A DNA stretch of 64,000 nucleotides from Clostridia bacterium (GTDB lineage: Bacteria > Bacillota > Clostridia > Oscillospirales > Acutalibacteraceae). How positions within the stretch are numbered: position 1 is the stretch's first letter; each line of letters opens with the position of its first letter. Shown here one piece after another: positions 34,696 to 42,490 of the stretch. The translations under genes and the position numbers were made by a program. The stretch spans positions 1-64,000 of the forward strand of contig JAFQJH010000004.1 of the NCBI GenBank assembly GCA_017415025.1, in the 5' to 3' direction. Under the pieces are notes generated by a model. That model searched no databases, was not told the origin of the DNA, and worked only from the letters and a program-made list of their open reading frames with translations.

Positions 34696-36132
34696 TTAAC
34701 GGAAATTATAGTAACCGAAAACGAGCAGACCTACCATTAAAATATGGAAGAAAGGAAGAACGGTTGCATCTCCTCCAAAGGCAATAAGGAACTCCTTGAA
34801 AGAATTTGACTTTTTGCGGTTTTCGATTACTCTCCGGGGGCGGTAGAAATATACAAGATCGAAGAGAATATAGCCTACACAGTAGAAAATCCAGGTTTCC
34901 CAAAGAGTATAGCCTCTTAAAATCTGACCTACAAGTATAGCCGCGCCGAGTAAAATCAGGAAAATACGAATAAGCTTGATGTTTTTATAATCCCAATAGC
35001 GTTCGAGTCCGTCGTGCTGAGCAATTACATAATACATTGTAAAGCAACAGATTATCGAAGCCATTGTTGTTGAGCCGAGCATAACAAGAGCAAGAGGTCC
35101 TACCATATAGCAGGGGCGCTCAAGCACCTCAACGATATTCATATCAACCTCGCCGAAGGCACGTGTGATTTTGTTGCCGTTTCTGCGGTAAGGAATGATG
35201 AAAAGGAAAATCGTAAGGATAATCAATGCGCAGAACACCCAAGAAAGAATGGTGTCAACCTTTTCGGGGAGCATATACCACAGCTTGCCTGCAGCTTCAG
35301 CCTGCTCGAGATTCTTTGCAGCGAGAGGCCAACCGAGAACAAAAGCACCTGCGATACCGAGACCGTTGAAGCAGCCCTGTGTGAACTCCATAATTTTCCA
35401 GCCGTCAACAATCTTAAGCTTTTCCCACTTGCCGAAAAGCATTTTGCCGTTCTTGAGCGGATGAAGCTCCTTATCGTAGAAGGTAATAGCAACAATCCAG
35501 CCGATTGAGCCTGCAAGTGCGCCGCCGAGCCACATAATAATACCGAAAATATCGCGGCGGACTGCCATCATTATAAGCAAGCCTGCTACTACAACAAGAT
35601 TGCGTCCCCACTCCTCACGGCTGTCCTTGGAAAAGCCGACCTTCGGCATTTTGCCGTGTTCGGGGTCATAGGGAGTGTTGAAAATACGGTAGCCGATTTC
35701 CTGTACCAACGGAACGAGCGCAAAGAAGATAACAAAATCATACCACTTGTAAACAACACCGCTCATTGCAGAGAAGCTTACACCGAGGAAGCCTGCGCCG
35801 AGACCGCTCCAGATTGAGCCCTTGAAGGCAAGGGCAAGATAGCCCAGCGACGGATTGTATCGGGGGCTGTTGTGGTCAAGCACTAGTCCCATTGTTGAGC
35901 CGTATGGCTCCATACCGCCGTAAAAGTAACCGAGTGCACAGGCTGCAGCGAACAGATACACGTTTTCCATCAACAGCTCGGAGCCCGTATACCAGACACA
36001 AAGGATACCCATAAAGGCTCCGGGCAGCATAGCGCCTTTTTCGCCGCCGATTGCCGAGCCTCTCATACCCCAGCCAAAGCACATCGTAATCATACTGATT
36101 GCCAGAAAAGCAAATATGTTCTGAGTTTCCAT
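34696..36132 (-). CDS. Polytopic membrane protein of unknown function in a sialidase-like operon
   Basis: 478 residues from ATG 36132 (AAAGGG upstream). About 12-13 hydrophobic segments fill the protein. Conserved-looking loops are CFGWGMRGSAIGGEKGAMLP near residue 20-40, GYFYGGMEPYGSTMGLVLDH near 70-90, and FDLVYFYRPRRVIENR near 435. I recognise no transporter family. Its position as last gene after two sialidase-like genes, with 21 bases between, suggests it carries the sugar they release or recognise; this is inference only. Confidence 0.75.
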   Translation of the reverse strand: METQNIFAFLAISMITMCFGWGMRGSAIGGEKGAMLPGAFMGILCVWYTGSELLMENVYLFAAACALGYFYGGMEPYGSTMGLVLDHNSPRYNPSLGYLALAFKGSIWSGLGAGFLGVSFSAMSGVVYKWYDFVIFFALVPLVQEIGYRIFNTPYDPEHGKMPKVGFSKDSREEWGRNLVVVAGLLIMMAVRRDIFGIIMWLGGALAGSIGWIVAITFYDKELHPLKNGKMLFGKWEKLKIVDGWKIMEFTQGCFNGLGIAGAFVLGWPLAAKNLEQAEAAGKLWYMLPEKVDTILSWVFCALIILTIFLFIIPYRRNGNKITRAFGEVDMNIVEVLERPCYMVGPLALVMLGSTTMASIICCFTMYYVIAQHDGLERYWDYKNIKLIRIFLILLGAAILVGQILRGYTLWETWIFYCVGYILFDLVYFYRPRRVIENRKKSNSFKEFLIAFGGDATVLPFFHILMVGLLVFGYYNFR

Positions 36133-36153
36133 AAGCAATACCCTTTCTAATTC

Positions 36154-37173
36154 TTAATTCTTCTCTACACGAACAACCGCATATCCGATCTTCTTACGTC
36201 CGCAGGTATAAACCATATGAAGCAGGTTGCCCTCAGCAACAATTGACGGATAGGAGAATTCAACCTCGGGTTGAGTTTCCAGATCAATACGGACAGGATA
36301 TGTCGCACCGTTATCGTCGGAAAGGAAAAGACAAAGAGGTGTACGGTCGCCCCAATTTTCACTTACGGGATTGCAAATCAAGCCCAGAACGCCGCAATCT
36401 GTCATTGCCGCGCCGATGCCGCTGTTGTTATTCGGCATATCAGTGGGACGTGCCACCGACCAGGTGCGTCCGAAGTCCGTTGACTCACTGCGGTAAATCC
36501 AATTAAGATTTGTTCTTGCGAGCATATAGACTCTGCCGTCGTGAGACTGATCCTCCCATATCGCAGGCTGAATCAAGCCTTCGCCATCCTTGGGAAGCTC
36601 CTCTTTTCTGTTGCATATTGTGCCGTCGGGCAATTCAAATGCAACGGGAGCGGAAAGCTTCCAGGTTTCGCCGTTATCCGTACTGCAGTCTGTCCATGCT
36701 TCCCAACGGTCACACAAATCCTCTGTTGAACCGGGAGCGAGAAGTGCTCCGTTTGAAAGTCTTATCATCTGATTTTTAACAGGGCCTCTGCCGCCGATAT
36801 CCCCCGGAACAAGCTCCTTGGGCTCTGACCAGGTCTTACCGCCGTCAGAAGAAACGGACTTCATTGAATACCAATGACCCTCATCAATTCCGCTTTTGTA
36901 AATCAATGTAAGAACACCGTTCTCTGCAAAAAGAGTCGGATTCCAGTCAGCCTCACCGTCATCGGGAGTAATCGGAACAGAAGTGCTCCATTCTCCGTCG
37001 CGGCGAGCAAACCATATACGCACGTTGGGATTTTTCTCTTTTGTTCCGCCGAACCAGGCGGCTGTGGGTGTGCCGTCGCAGACAGCAACCGTTGCTGCGT
37101 GGCATTCGCCTGTTTCTTCGTTTATACCCTCGGTTGCAAGGTATTCCTGATATAAAAGTTCAGCTTTAATCAT
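36154..37173 (-). CDS. Sialidase-like BNR-repeat protein (second of pair)
   Basis: 339 residues from ATG 37173, overlapping the upstream stop as ATGA. Sialidase superfamily beta-propeller: Asp-box motifs SSDGGKTWSEPK near residue 100, STDNGETWKLS near 155, STDFGRTWSVA near 225 and SDDNGATYPVR near 290, with MIRLSNGALLAPGS and TWAR-like pockets of the BNR_2 type. No signal peptide, so cytoplasmic. Typical Arg-triad residues cannot be placed confidently, so it may hydrolyse a sialic-like or other sugar acid. Translationally coupled to the upstream sialidase-like gene. Confidence 0.75.
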   Translation of the reverse strand: MIKAELLYQEYLATEGINEETGECHAATVAVCDGTPTAAWFGGTKEKNPNVRIWFARRDGEWSTSVPITPDDGEADWNPTLFAENGVLTLIYKSGIDEGHWYSMKSVSSDGGKTWSEPKELVPGDIGGRGPVKNQMIRLSNGALLAPGSTEDLCDRWEAWTDCSTDNGETWKLSAPVAFELPDGTICNRKEELPKDGEGLIQPAIWEDQSHDGRVYMLARTNLNWIYRSESTDFGRTWSVARPTDMPNNNSGIGAAMTDCGVLGLICNPVSENWGDRTPLCLFLSDDNGATYPVRIDLETQPEVEFSYPSIVAEGNLLHMVYTCGRKKIGYAVVRVEKN

Positions 37174-38213
37174 TTTATCAACGTCTCCCATTCTGAAATT
37201 ACTGTATCAGCCACAAAACGATTATCTTCCTCGCCGAGATTATAATAATAGAGAATATGTATCTCATTATTAAAAAATGCAATACGGGGATATCCGATAT
37301 CTGTGTTGACCGCGTCGGTTCGCAATGCCTTTGGCTCACTCCAGCTTTTACCGTCGCGTGTAGTTGTGATAAACAAGCCGCAGGGTGCCTGCCTGCGGAA
37401 ATAAGCAAGAGCAACTGTTCCGTCAGGTAAGGAGCAAAGCGCAGGCGGGCTGCCGCCGCTCATATCCTCATCTATATAGTTTAGCTTTGTTTCATAAACC
37501 CACGTTTTTCCTTCGTCATTGCTCAGATAAACATCAAGCTGTGTAAAGCCGGGCTCGTTTTCACTTGCATAACGGGCTATTCCGAGCAATGAGCCGTCCG
37601 TAAGCCGCGCAATTGCAGGCATAATGCTGAAGTCGCCGTGAGGCGGGTCTTCACCCATCATTCCGAGCTTTTCCCACTTACCGTCAAAGGTAAGCTTTGC
37701 GGCAAAGGTATTTCCCTCAAGTCCGTCAGCCTTAACGCCTGTCATTGCAAGAAGATAATATCCGTCACAGACAATACAATCCGTTCTGGCACTTACACCG
37801 ACAAGACCGAAGTCGGGAATATAAAACGGTCCCTCCCAGCTTTTTCCTGCATCGTTGGTAACCATAAGCTGTGTAAACACGTTTCCGTCCCAGCCCGAAG
37901 GCATCAGATACAAGCCGCTTTCGGGGGTAAGCAAATCCGAGGGCAAATCCGGAAGGCGTGTTTTGTTTTCGTAATCAATTGCAGGAATTTCAGGATATTC
38001 GTGAACCCATCCCGTTTCGGGACGGAATCTTGCAAACATTCTTATTGTAGGCTTTGTTCTGTCGAGTGCGTGAACACCGGGGCCGTTATAATGGTGAATA
38101 CCCTTTTCAAAGCCGACAAGCAATTCATCATTAAATTTCCATATACCGTGGTTTGCGGGCCAGCCGAAAAAGTCAGTCTTGCCGATAGCCACGACATTAT
38201 GTGTCACTGTCAT
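37170..38213 (-). CDS. Sialidase-like BNR-repeat protein (first of pair)
   Basis: 347 residues from ATG 38213 (AAGGG upstream; a GTG at 38222 is an alternative). Beta-propeller with Asp-box-like repeats: VTNDAGKSWEGPF near residue 122, LSNDEGKTWVYE near 232, TTRDGKSWSEPK near 295, and MPAIARLTDGSLLGIARY near 200. No signal peptide. Only distantly similar to its partner (36154-37173), so not a recent duplicate. It may be a cytoplasmic exo-sialidase or a related hydrolase of sugar acids. First gene of a three-gene operon with the partner and an unknown membrane protein. Confidence 0.72.
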   Translation of the reverse strand: MTVTHNVVAIGKTDFFGWPANHGIWKFNDELLVGFEKGIHHYNGPGVHALDRTKPTIRMFARFRPETGWVHEYPEIPAIDYENKTRLPDLPSDLLTPESGLYLMPSGWDGNVFTQLMVTNDAGKSWEGPFYIPDFGLVGVSARTDCIVCDGYYLLAMTGVKADGLEGNTFAAKLTFDGKWEKLGMMGEDPPHGDFSIMPAIARLTDGSLLGIARYASENEPGFTQLDVYLSNDEGKTWVYETKLNYIDEDMSGGSPPALCSLPDGTVALAYFRRQAPCGLFITTTRDGKSWSEPKALRTDAVNTDIGYPRIAFFNNEIHILYYYNLGEEDNRFVADTVISEWETLIK

Positions 38214-38247
38214 TTTCTTCACCCTTTTGAATAATAATTATCAAAAG

Positions 38248-38283
38248 CCCCCAAATGAAACTTTTTCGTATTTCATTTGGGGG
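38248..38283 (-). terminator. Terminator of the kdsB operon
   Basis: 13-bp stem CCCCCAAATGAAA / TTTCATTTGGGGG, followed on the minus strand by GCTTTTGA; separates kdsB from the sialidase-like operon. Confidence 0.8.
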
Positions 38284-38297
38284 TAAAAGCCGCATAA

Positions 38298-39047
38298 TCA
38301 GCAGCCGTGCAATTCTTTATAAATACGGATGACCTCCTGCAGGTCTTCCTCTGTGTCCACGCTGACAGCCTTATAATGTGCAGGAGCAGGAACGATTTTT
38401 ATTTTGTAGCCGTGCTCGAGAACCTTGAGCTGTTCAAGTGACTCAGCCTCTGAAAGCGGCGTGGGTGCAAGCTTTGTATACTGATTGAGGAATTCATGCG
38501 TATAAGCATAAATGCCGATATGTTCAAAATATCTTGCGTGCTCTGCATGACGGGGATACGGAATGGGAGAACGTGAGAAGTAAATCGCATTGCCGTTCAC
38601 ATCGCTGACTACTTTAACAACGGTGTTGTTCTGCACATAGTCTTCGTCGCCCGTGATTTCCAGACTGCCTGTTGCCATAACACAATCGGGGCTGTTAATC
38701 AAGGCAGAGCCGATATCATCAATAATTTCGGGAGGAACGAGAGGCTCGTCACCCTGAATGTTTATAACGTAATCACAATCGAAATTGCTTGCCGCCTCTG
38801 CAACACGGTCAGAACCTGTGGGATGGTTGACGCTTGTCATAACAGCTTCACCGCCGAAGGCAACAACAGCATCATATACACGCTGATCGTCCGTTGCAAC
38901 AACAACCTTACTCAGAACCTTTGACTTGCTTGCATTTTCATAAACATGCTGAATCATAGGCTTGCCGCAGATATCCTTGAGGGGCTTGCCGGGCAAACGT
39001 GATGAACCGTAACGTGCGGGAATAACACCTAAAACTTTAGCACTCAT
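38298..39047 (-). CDS. kdsB: 3-deoxy-manno-octulosonate cytidylyltransferase-like protein
   Basis: 249 residues, usual for KdsB, which activates KDO as CMP-KDO. N-terminal IPARYGSSRLPGKPL nucleotide loop, VVVATDDQRV, HPTGSDRVAEA, INIQGDEPLVPP (metal/CTP site), YFSRSPIPY and a late VDTEEDLQEV are all present. KDO is a Gram-negative lipopolysaccharide sugar, so in a presumed Gram-positive the enzyme may activate KDO for a surface polysaccharide or act on a related 3-deoxy sugar acid. No KDO synthesis genes are in view. AGGAG precedes the ATG; last gene after an unknown gene and a GNAT gene. Confidence 0.9.
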   Translation of the reverse strand: MSAKVLGVIPARYGSSRLPGKPLKDICGKPMIQHVYENASKSKVLSKVVVATDDQRVYDAVVAFGGEAVMTSVNHPTGSDRVAEAASNFDCDYVINIQGDEPLVPPEIIDDIGSALINSPDCVMATGSLEITGDEDYVQNNTVVKVVSDVNGNAIYFSRSPIPYPRHAEHARYFEHIGIYAYTHEFLNQYTKLAPTPLSEAESLEQLKVLEHGYKIKIVPAPAHYKAVSVDTEEDLQEVIRIYKELHGC

Positions 39048-39065
39048 TATATTAATCTCCTTTAA

Positions 39066-40277
39066 TTAAAAGCTGTATTTTTCACGGATAGCGGTTCTCA
39101 TCTTGTTGAGTGAGAACGGCTTGATTTCATCGCAGATGCGCTCACGCATTGCCTTGCCTTCCTCTGTATTCTGAGGAGCAGAAGTGAAGTCGAGAGTTAC
39201 ACCGAGCTCATTGCAGATGCGGTCAACAAAAATCGGCCAGAGCTCGCCGATATCGCCGATAACGGGGATGCTGTTTTCGAGACGTGTGAATGCTGACATT
39301 TCCATACGGAACGGAATTTTTGTAAGCTTCGTCTTGGGAAGACCCTCGTTGATAGCCTTCTGGATAAGCTCGCTCTGCTTGTTGAGATCCCACGAACGCT
39401 TGAGGTTTTCGTCAAGGTCAAAGCGGATAAGAGTCTTGTCCTTGAGGCTGTATGTAGGAAGACCGTTCATTGCAGCCCAGATACCGTGACCTGTGTACGT
39501 TTCAAACGGACCGTCGTGAATTTCCTGTGTAAGAGCAACAGCAGATTCGATGATAACATCAGCTTCTGAAAGCATCTTTGCAATACGCTTACAACGCTGA
39601 CTTACGGGAATACTGTCAGAAATGCACAGGCCGACCTGACCGCCGCCGATGAGCTGGGGAACGCTTACAAGAACAGGTACGCCCTTGATTGCACCCGCAC
39701 CGATCATTGTGTTCGGGTCAGCACCGAGGCCTGCAACGTACTCGAAGCTTTCGCCGAGTGTCTGTGCCGCAACCATAATCTCAGTTGAAACCGTTTCGTT
39801 GAAATAGCCTACAGGATAAGCCATATTACCTGCAGCTTTAATAATAACCTTGCCCTCTGCCTGCTCACAGACAGAAACAAGCTCTTCGTCAAGAGGAAGC
39901 TCCGAGCGGATACGTGCCCACTCCTCGTCGCTGAGCTGTGTAAGCTCGTAAATGTTGCCGCGGCAACGGATATTTTCGGGGCATTTGTCACCGAGAATAT
40001 CAGCGTCAAAGCGCTTTACTCTGTCAAGAGTACCGCCCATTTCGTGGGAAATTACTGCAGAGCTTGTTGTTACGCCGTCAATAAGACCTGCGTGAATGAG
40101 AGCAGCAATAAGAGTTGTAACACCCTCGTGAAGGTTCGGACCGCTTCCGATAACAGCCGCCACCTTACCACCGCGCTTTTTTACTTCTATAACCTTTTCG
40201 ATTGCCGTATTTAAAAATTCTTTTGTTTCATCAGGGAGTGCCTGATAAAGCTGTTCAACCAAAGCAGGTGATGCCAT
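39066..40277 (-). CDS. Conserved protein of unknown function, kdsB partner
   Basis: 403 residues, soluble, no signal peptide. Striking conserved-looking segments are VAAVIGSGPNLHEGVTTLIA near residue 40, IDGVTTSSAVISHEMGG near 68 (both glycine/serine-rich, suggestive of a nucleotide- or sugar-phosphate-binding Rossmann fold) and PVLVSVPQLIGGGQVGLCIS near 200. The first two recall the deoxyhypusine synthase fold only faintly. I do not recognise the family. It lies 18 bases before kdsB and 30 bases after a GNAT gene, so a role in a sugar-acid pathway is an inference. Confidence 0.75.
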   Translation of the reverse strand: MASPALVEQLYQALPDETKEFLNTAIEKVIEVKKRGGKVAAVIGSGPNLHEGVTTLIAALIHAGLIDGVTTSSAVISHEMGGTLDRVKRFDADILGDKCPENIRCRGNIYELTQLSDEEWARIRSELPLDEELVSVCEQAEGKVIIKAAGNMAYPVGYFNETVSTEIMVAAQTLGESFEYVAGLGADPNTMIGAGAIKGVPVLVSVPQLIGGGQVGLCISDSIPVSQRCKRIAKMLSEADVIIESAVALTQEIHDGPFETYTGHGIWAAMNGLPTYSLKDKTLIRFDLDENLKRSWDLNKQSELIQKAINEGLPKTKLTKIPFRMEMSAFTRLENSIPVIGDIGELWPIFVDRICNELGVTLDFTSAPQNTEEGKAMRERICDEIKPFSLNKMRTAIREKYSF

Positions 40278-40307
40278 AGTATATTCTCCTGTTCATAAAT
40301 ATTTAGC

Positions 40308-40865
40308 TTAAAGTTTTTTGCCGAAGCAAGCGTCATCGTAATCGATTGACAAGAGCTCAAAACTGTATTTTTTGTAGAAGCTCATTGCTCTTTCGTTTCT
40401 CGGCCCGCAGGTAAGACAGACGCCGCAGACACCTTTTTTTGCCAAATGGTCACACAGAGTATCAATAAGCTTACCGCCCAGACCCATTCTCTGATATTCG
40501 GGAAGAATATTTATATGGAAATGGGCAGGATATTCGTCCTTGAACCTTTCGGGAACATTATACGCGGTCGATGCCCACTCGTATCTGTCCTCGCCGTAGC
40601 TGTCCGAACGCGGAAGATATTCGCTGTCGAAAATCTCCTTGAAGCGGTCAAAATTCTCTGCACAGATTATGTAGCCTATCGCCTTGCCGTCATCGTCAAT
40701 AACAAAGCAGTTTTCGGGCTCGTGCTCGATATAATAATTGCAGAACGTGTTGTGATAAAACAGTCCCGTCAAATAATCAGGCACTTCCTCGGGACCCTCG
40801 CTGTTATCGCATATAAAATGCATATCAGCACGGTCCTTGTCCTCATATTTTCTGATATATACCAT
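40308..40865 (-). CDS. GNAT-family N-acetyltransferase, OGA-HAT-like (copy 1)
   Basis: 185 residues. GNAT fold with the acetyl-CoA loop near residue 128 (PEYQRMGLGGKLI) and a C-terminal RNERAMSFYKKYSFEL strand; the opening IRKYEDKDRADM and AHFHINILPEYQ match a paralogue at 53529-54086 of the same length. The sequence resembles the histone-acetyltransferase-like domain of O-GlcNAcase. Substrate unknown. It heads an operon with the unknown gene and kdsB, and is divergent from the first ceramidase-like gene across 130 bases. Confidence 0.85.
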   Translation of the reverse strand: MVYIRKYEDKDRADMHFICDNSEGPEEVPDYLTGLFYHNTFCNYYIEHEPENCFVIDDDGKAIGYIICAENFDRFKEIFDSEYLPRSDSYGEDRYEWASTAYNVPERFKDEYPAHFHINILPEYQRMGLGGKLIDTLCDHLAKKGVCGVCLTCGPRNERAMSFYKKYSFELLSIDYDDACFGKKL

Positions 40866-40937
40866 TATAACTCACCACCCTCAATCCGGTTTACAGAAAT
40901 AGATTATCATAAAGGATAAAAAAAAGCAACAAATTAC

Positions 40938-40966
40938 TTGAAATTTTTTCGAAATAAGTGTATAGT
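40938..40966 (+). promoter_or_regulatory. Promoter of the first ceramidase-like pair
   Basis: TTGAAA (40938-40943), 17-base spacer, TATAGT (40961-40966). TGTATA at 40959 and TATACA at 40972 are inverted around the -10 box, a possible operator. Confidence 0.65.
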
Positions 40967-40995
40967 GAATATATACAGTTTTAGGAGAAAATGTT

Positions 40996-42471
40996 ATGAA
41001 TTTTAAGGATAGTTTAACAAAGAAATCGGTAAACACGCTGATAAATCTTATCATTTCAACCATGCCGAAAAGGTACTTCACCACACAGGAAAGCTCTGAC
41101 AGATTTATGCTCACGGGCGACAAAAAATTCTGTTCCGATCCCGGTGAAAAATGGACCGTCGGCTTTGGTAAAAAAGCATACACTCCCGAGGATTACAAGG
41201 AAAAAACATATTATATCGCAGGCTATGATTCGAACAACCCCGTAAAAGGAATACTCGATGACCTTTATGCAAGAGCAGTTTATCTTGACGATAACAGAGG
41301 CGACGGAGGTGTAATTTTCTGCGCACTTGACTGTGTAGGTATAAGCAGAAAGGACATAAACGACATCAGAAAGCTTGCTCTCGAGAGCGGCAGACTCGGA
41401 AAGGTCAAGTCAATCAATATTTCTTCAACTCACACGCACGCAGGAATCGACACCCAAGGTCTCTGGGGCGAAAAGATTTATAAATGCGGTAAAGATAAGG
41501 CTTTTATGGAAAATCTTAAAAAATCTGCGGCTCAGGCTGTCATTACTGCCTTTGAGAACAGAAAGGACGGAAAGCTGTTTTGGGGTTATACGCCTGTTGA
41601 AGATATGCAGGCTGATGTCAGAACACCCGTAACCTACGACAAGAACCTGACACGATTCCGCTTTTCTCCCGACGATAAATCAGGCGATATTTACATAGTT
41701 AATTTTGCATCTCACGCAGAGCTGCTCGGAACGACGTCGCTTGTCAGCGCCGACTTCCCCGCATATCTTATCAAGGAAATTGAAGAAAATGAGCCGGGCT
41801 CGGACGCTGTTTTCTTCAACGGTGCCGTAGGCGGTATGATTTCCGCAAAAGAAATAAAGAAGGTTTACAGAGATTCAATTGACTGCGAAGCATATATGAA
41901 GGACTTCGGCAAGCAGTTAGGCAAAATTGCTCTTTCAATCAAAGATGAAGCTGAGCTCAAGCCGATTCTTAACATAAAATCCAAGGGCGTTATAATTCCG
42001 GGCGAAAACACGGTGCTGATTCTTGCAAGATATCTCAAGGTTCTCAACAACGATATCGGACGAACAGAAAAGCGGAACAAGGCGTGCATTTATTCGGAAG
42101 TGGGATATATGGAATTGGGCGATAAGGATGTTGCCGTTTTTCTTATCCCCGGCGAGCTTTTCCCCGAGCTTTATAACGGAGAATTCCTGACGGAAAAGGA
42201 CAGCGCAAATCACACAAGGGCAAGCTACAAAAAGGTTCTTGCCGATATGACAGAATGTAAGCACAAGTTTGTTGTCGGACTTTGCAACGATGAGCTGGGC
42301 TACATTCTTGCGGAAAACGACTTCCTTCTTAACAAAACTCTGCCATATATCAACAAGGCTACCGATGATATGGACAGAGACCACTACGAGGAAACCAACT
42401 CAACAGGACCCGAAACAGGCAAAATTATTCTTGAAGAAACAGAAAAGCTGATTAAATCGGCCTATAATTGA
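40996..42471 (+). CDS. Neutral ceramidase-like metallohydrolase (paralogue 1)
   Basis: 491 residues. All four positions of the neutral ceramidase zinc site can be placed: THTH at 145-148 (in STHTHAGIDTQGLWG), His240 in VNFASHAELLG, Glu387 in IPGELFPE and Tyr436 in NDELGYILAENDF. The ceramidase serine loop (NxGDxSP) is replaced by FFNGAVGGMIS near 273-283. A weak N-terminal hydrophobic stretch may be an export signal. The superfamily cleaves amides such as ceramide; the real substrate here is unknown. Closest to paralogue 4 (55692-57173). Followed 19 bases later by paralogue 2. Confidence 0.85.
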   Translation: MNFKDSLTKKSVNTLINLIISTMPKRYFTTQESSDRFMLTGDKKFCSDPGEKWTVGFGKKAYTPEDYKEKTYYIAGYDSNNPVKGILDDLYARAVYLDDNRGDGGVIFCALDCVGISRKDINDIRKLALESGRLGKVKSINISSTHTHAGIDTQGLWGEKIYKCGKDKAFMENLKKSAAQAVITAFENRKDGKLFWGYTPVEDMQADVRTPVTYDKNLTRFRFSPDDKSGDIYIVNFASHAELLGTTSLVSADFPAYLIKEIEENEPGSDAVFFNGAVGGMISAKEIKKVYRDSIDCEAYMKDFGKQLGKIALSIKDEAELKPILNIKSKGVIIPGENTVLILARYLKVLNNDIGRTEKRNKACIYSEVGYMELGDKDVAVFLIPGELFPELYNGEFLTEKDSANHTRASYKKVLADMTECKHKFVVGLCNDELGYILAENDFLLNKTLPYINKATDDMDRDHYEETNSTGPETGKIILEETEKLIKSAYN

Positions 42472-42490
42472 TAATGAGGAGATGTCAATA

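Noticed and set aside
39066-40277. Assignment to lactate racemase (LarA)
   Set aside because: LarA motifs were not found; the glycine-rich segments do not fit, so the gene is left without a function.
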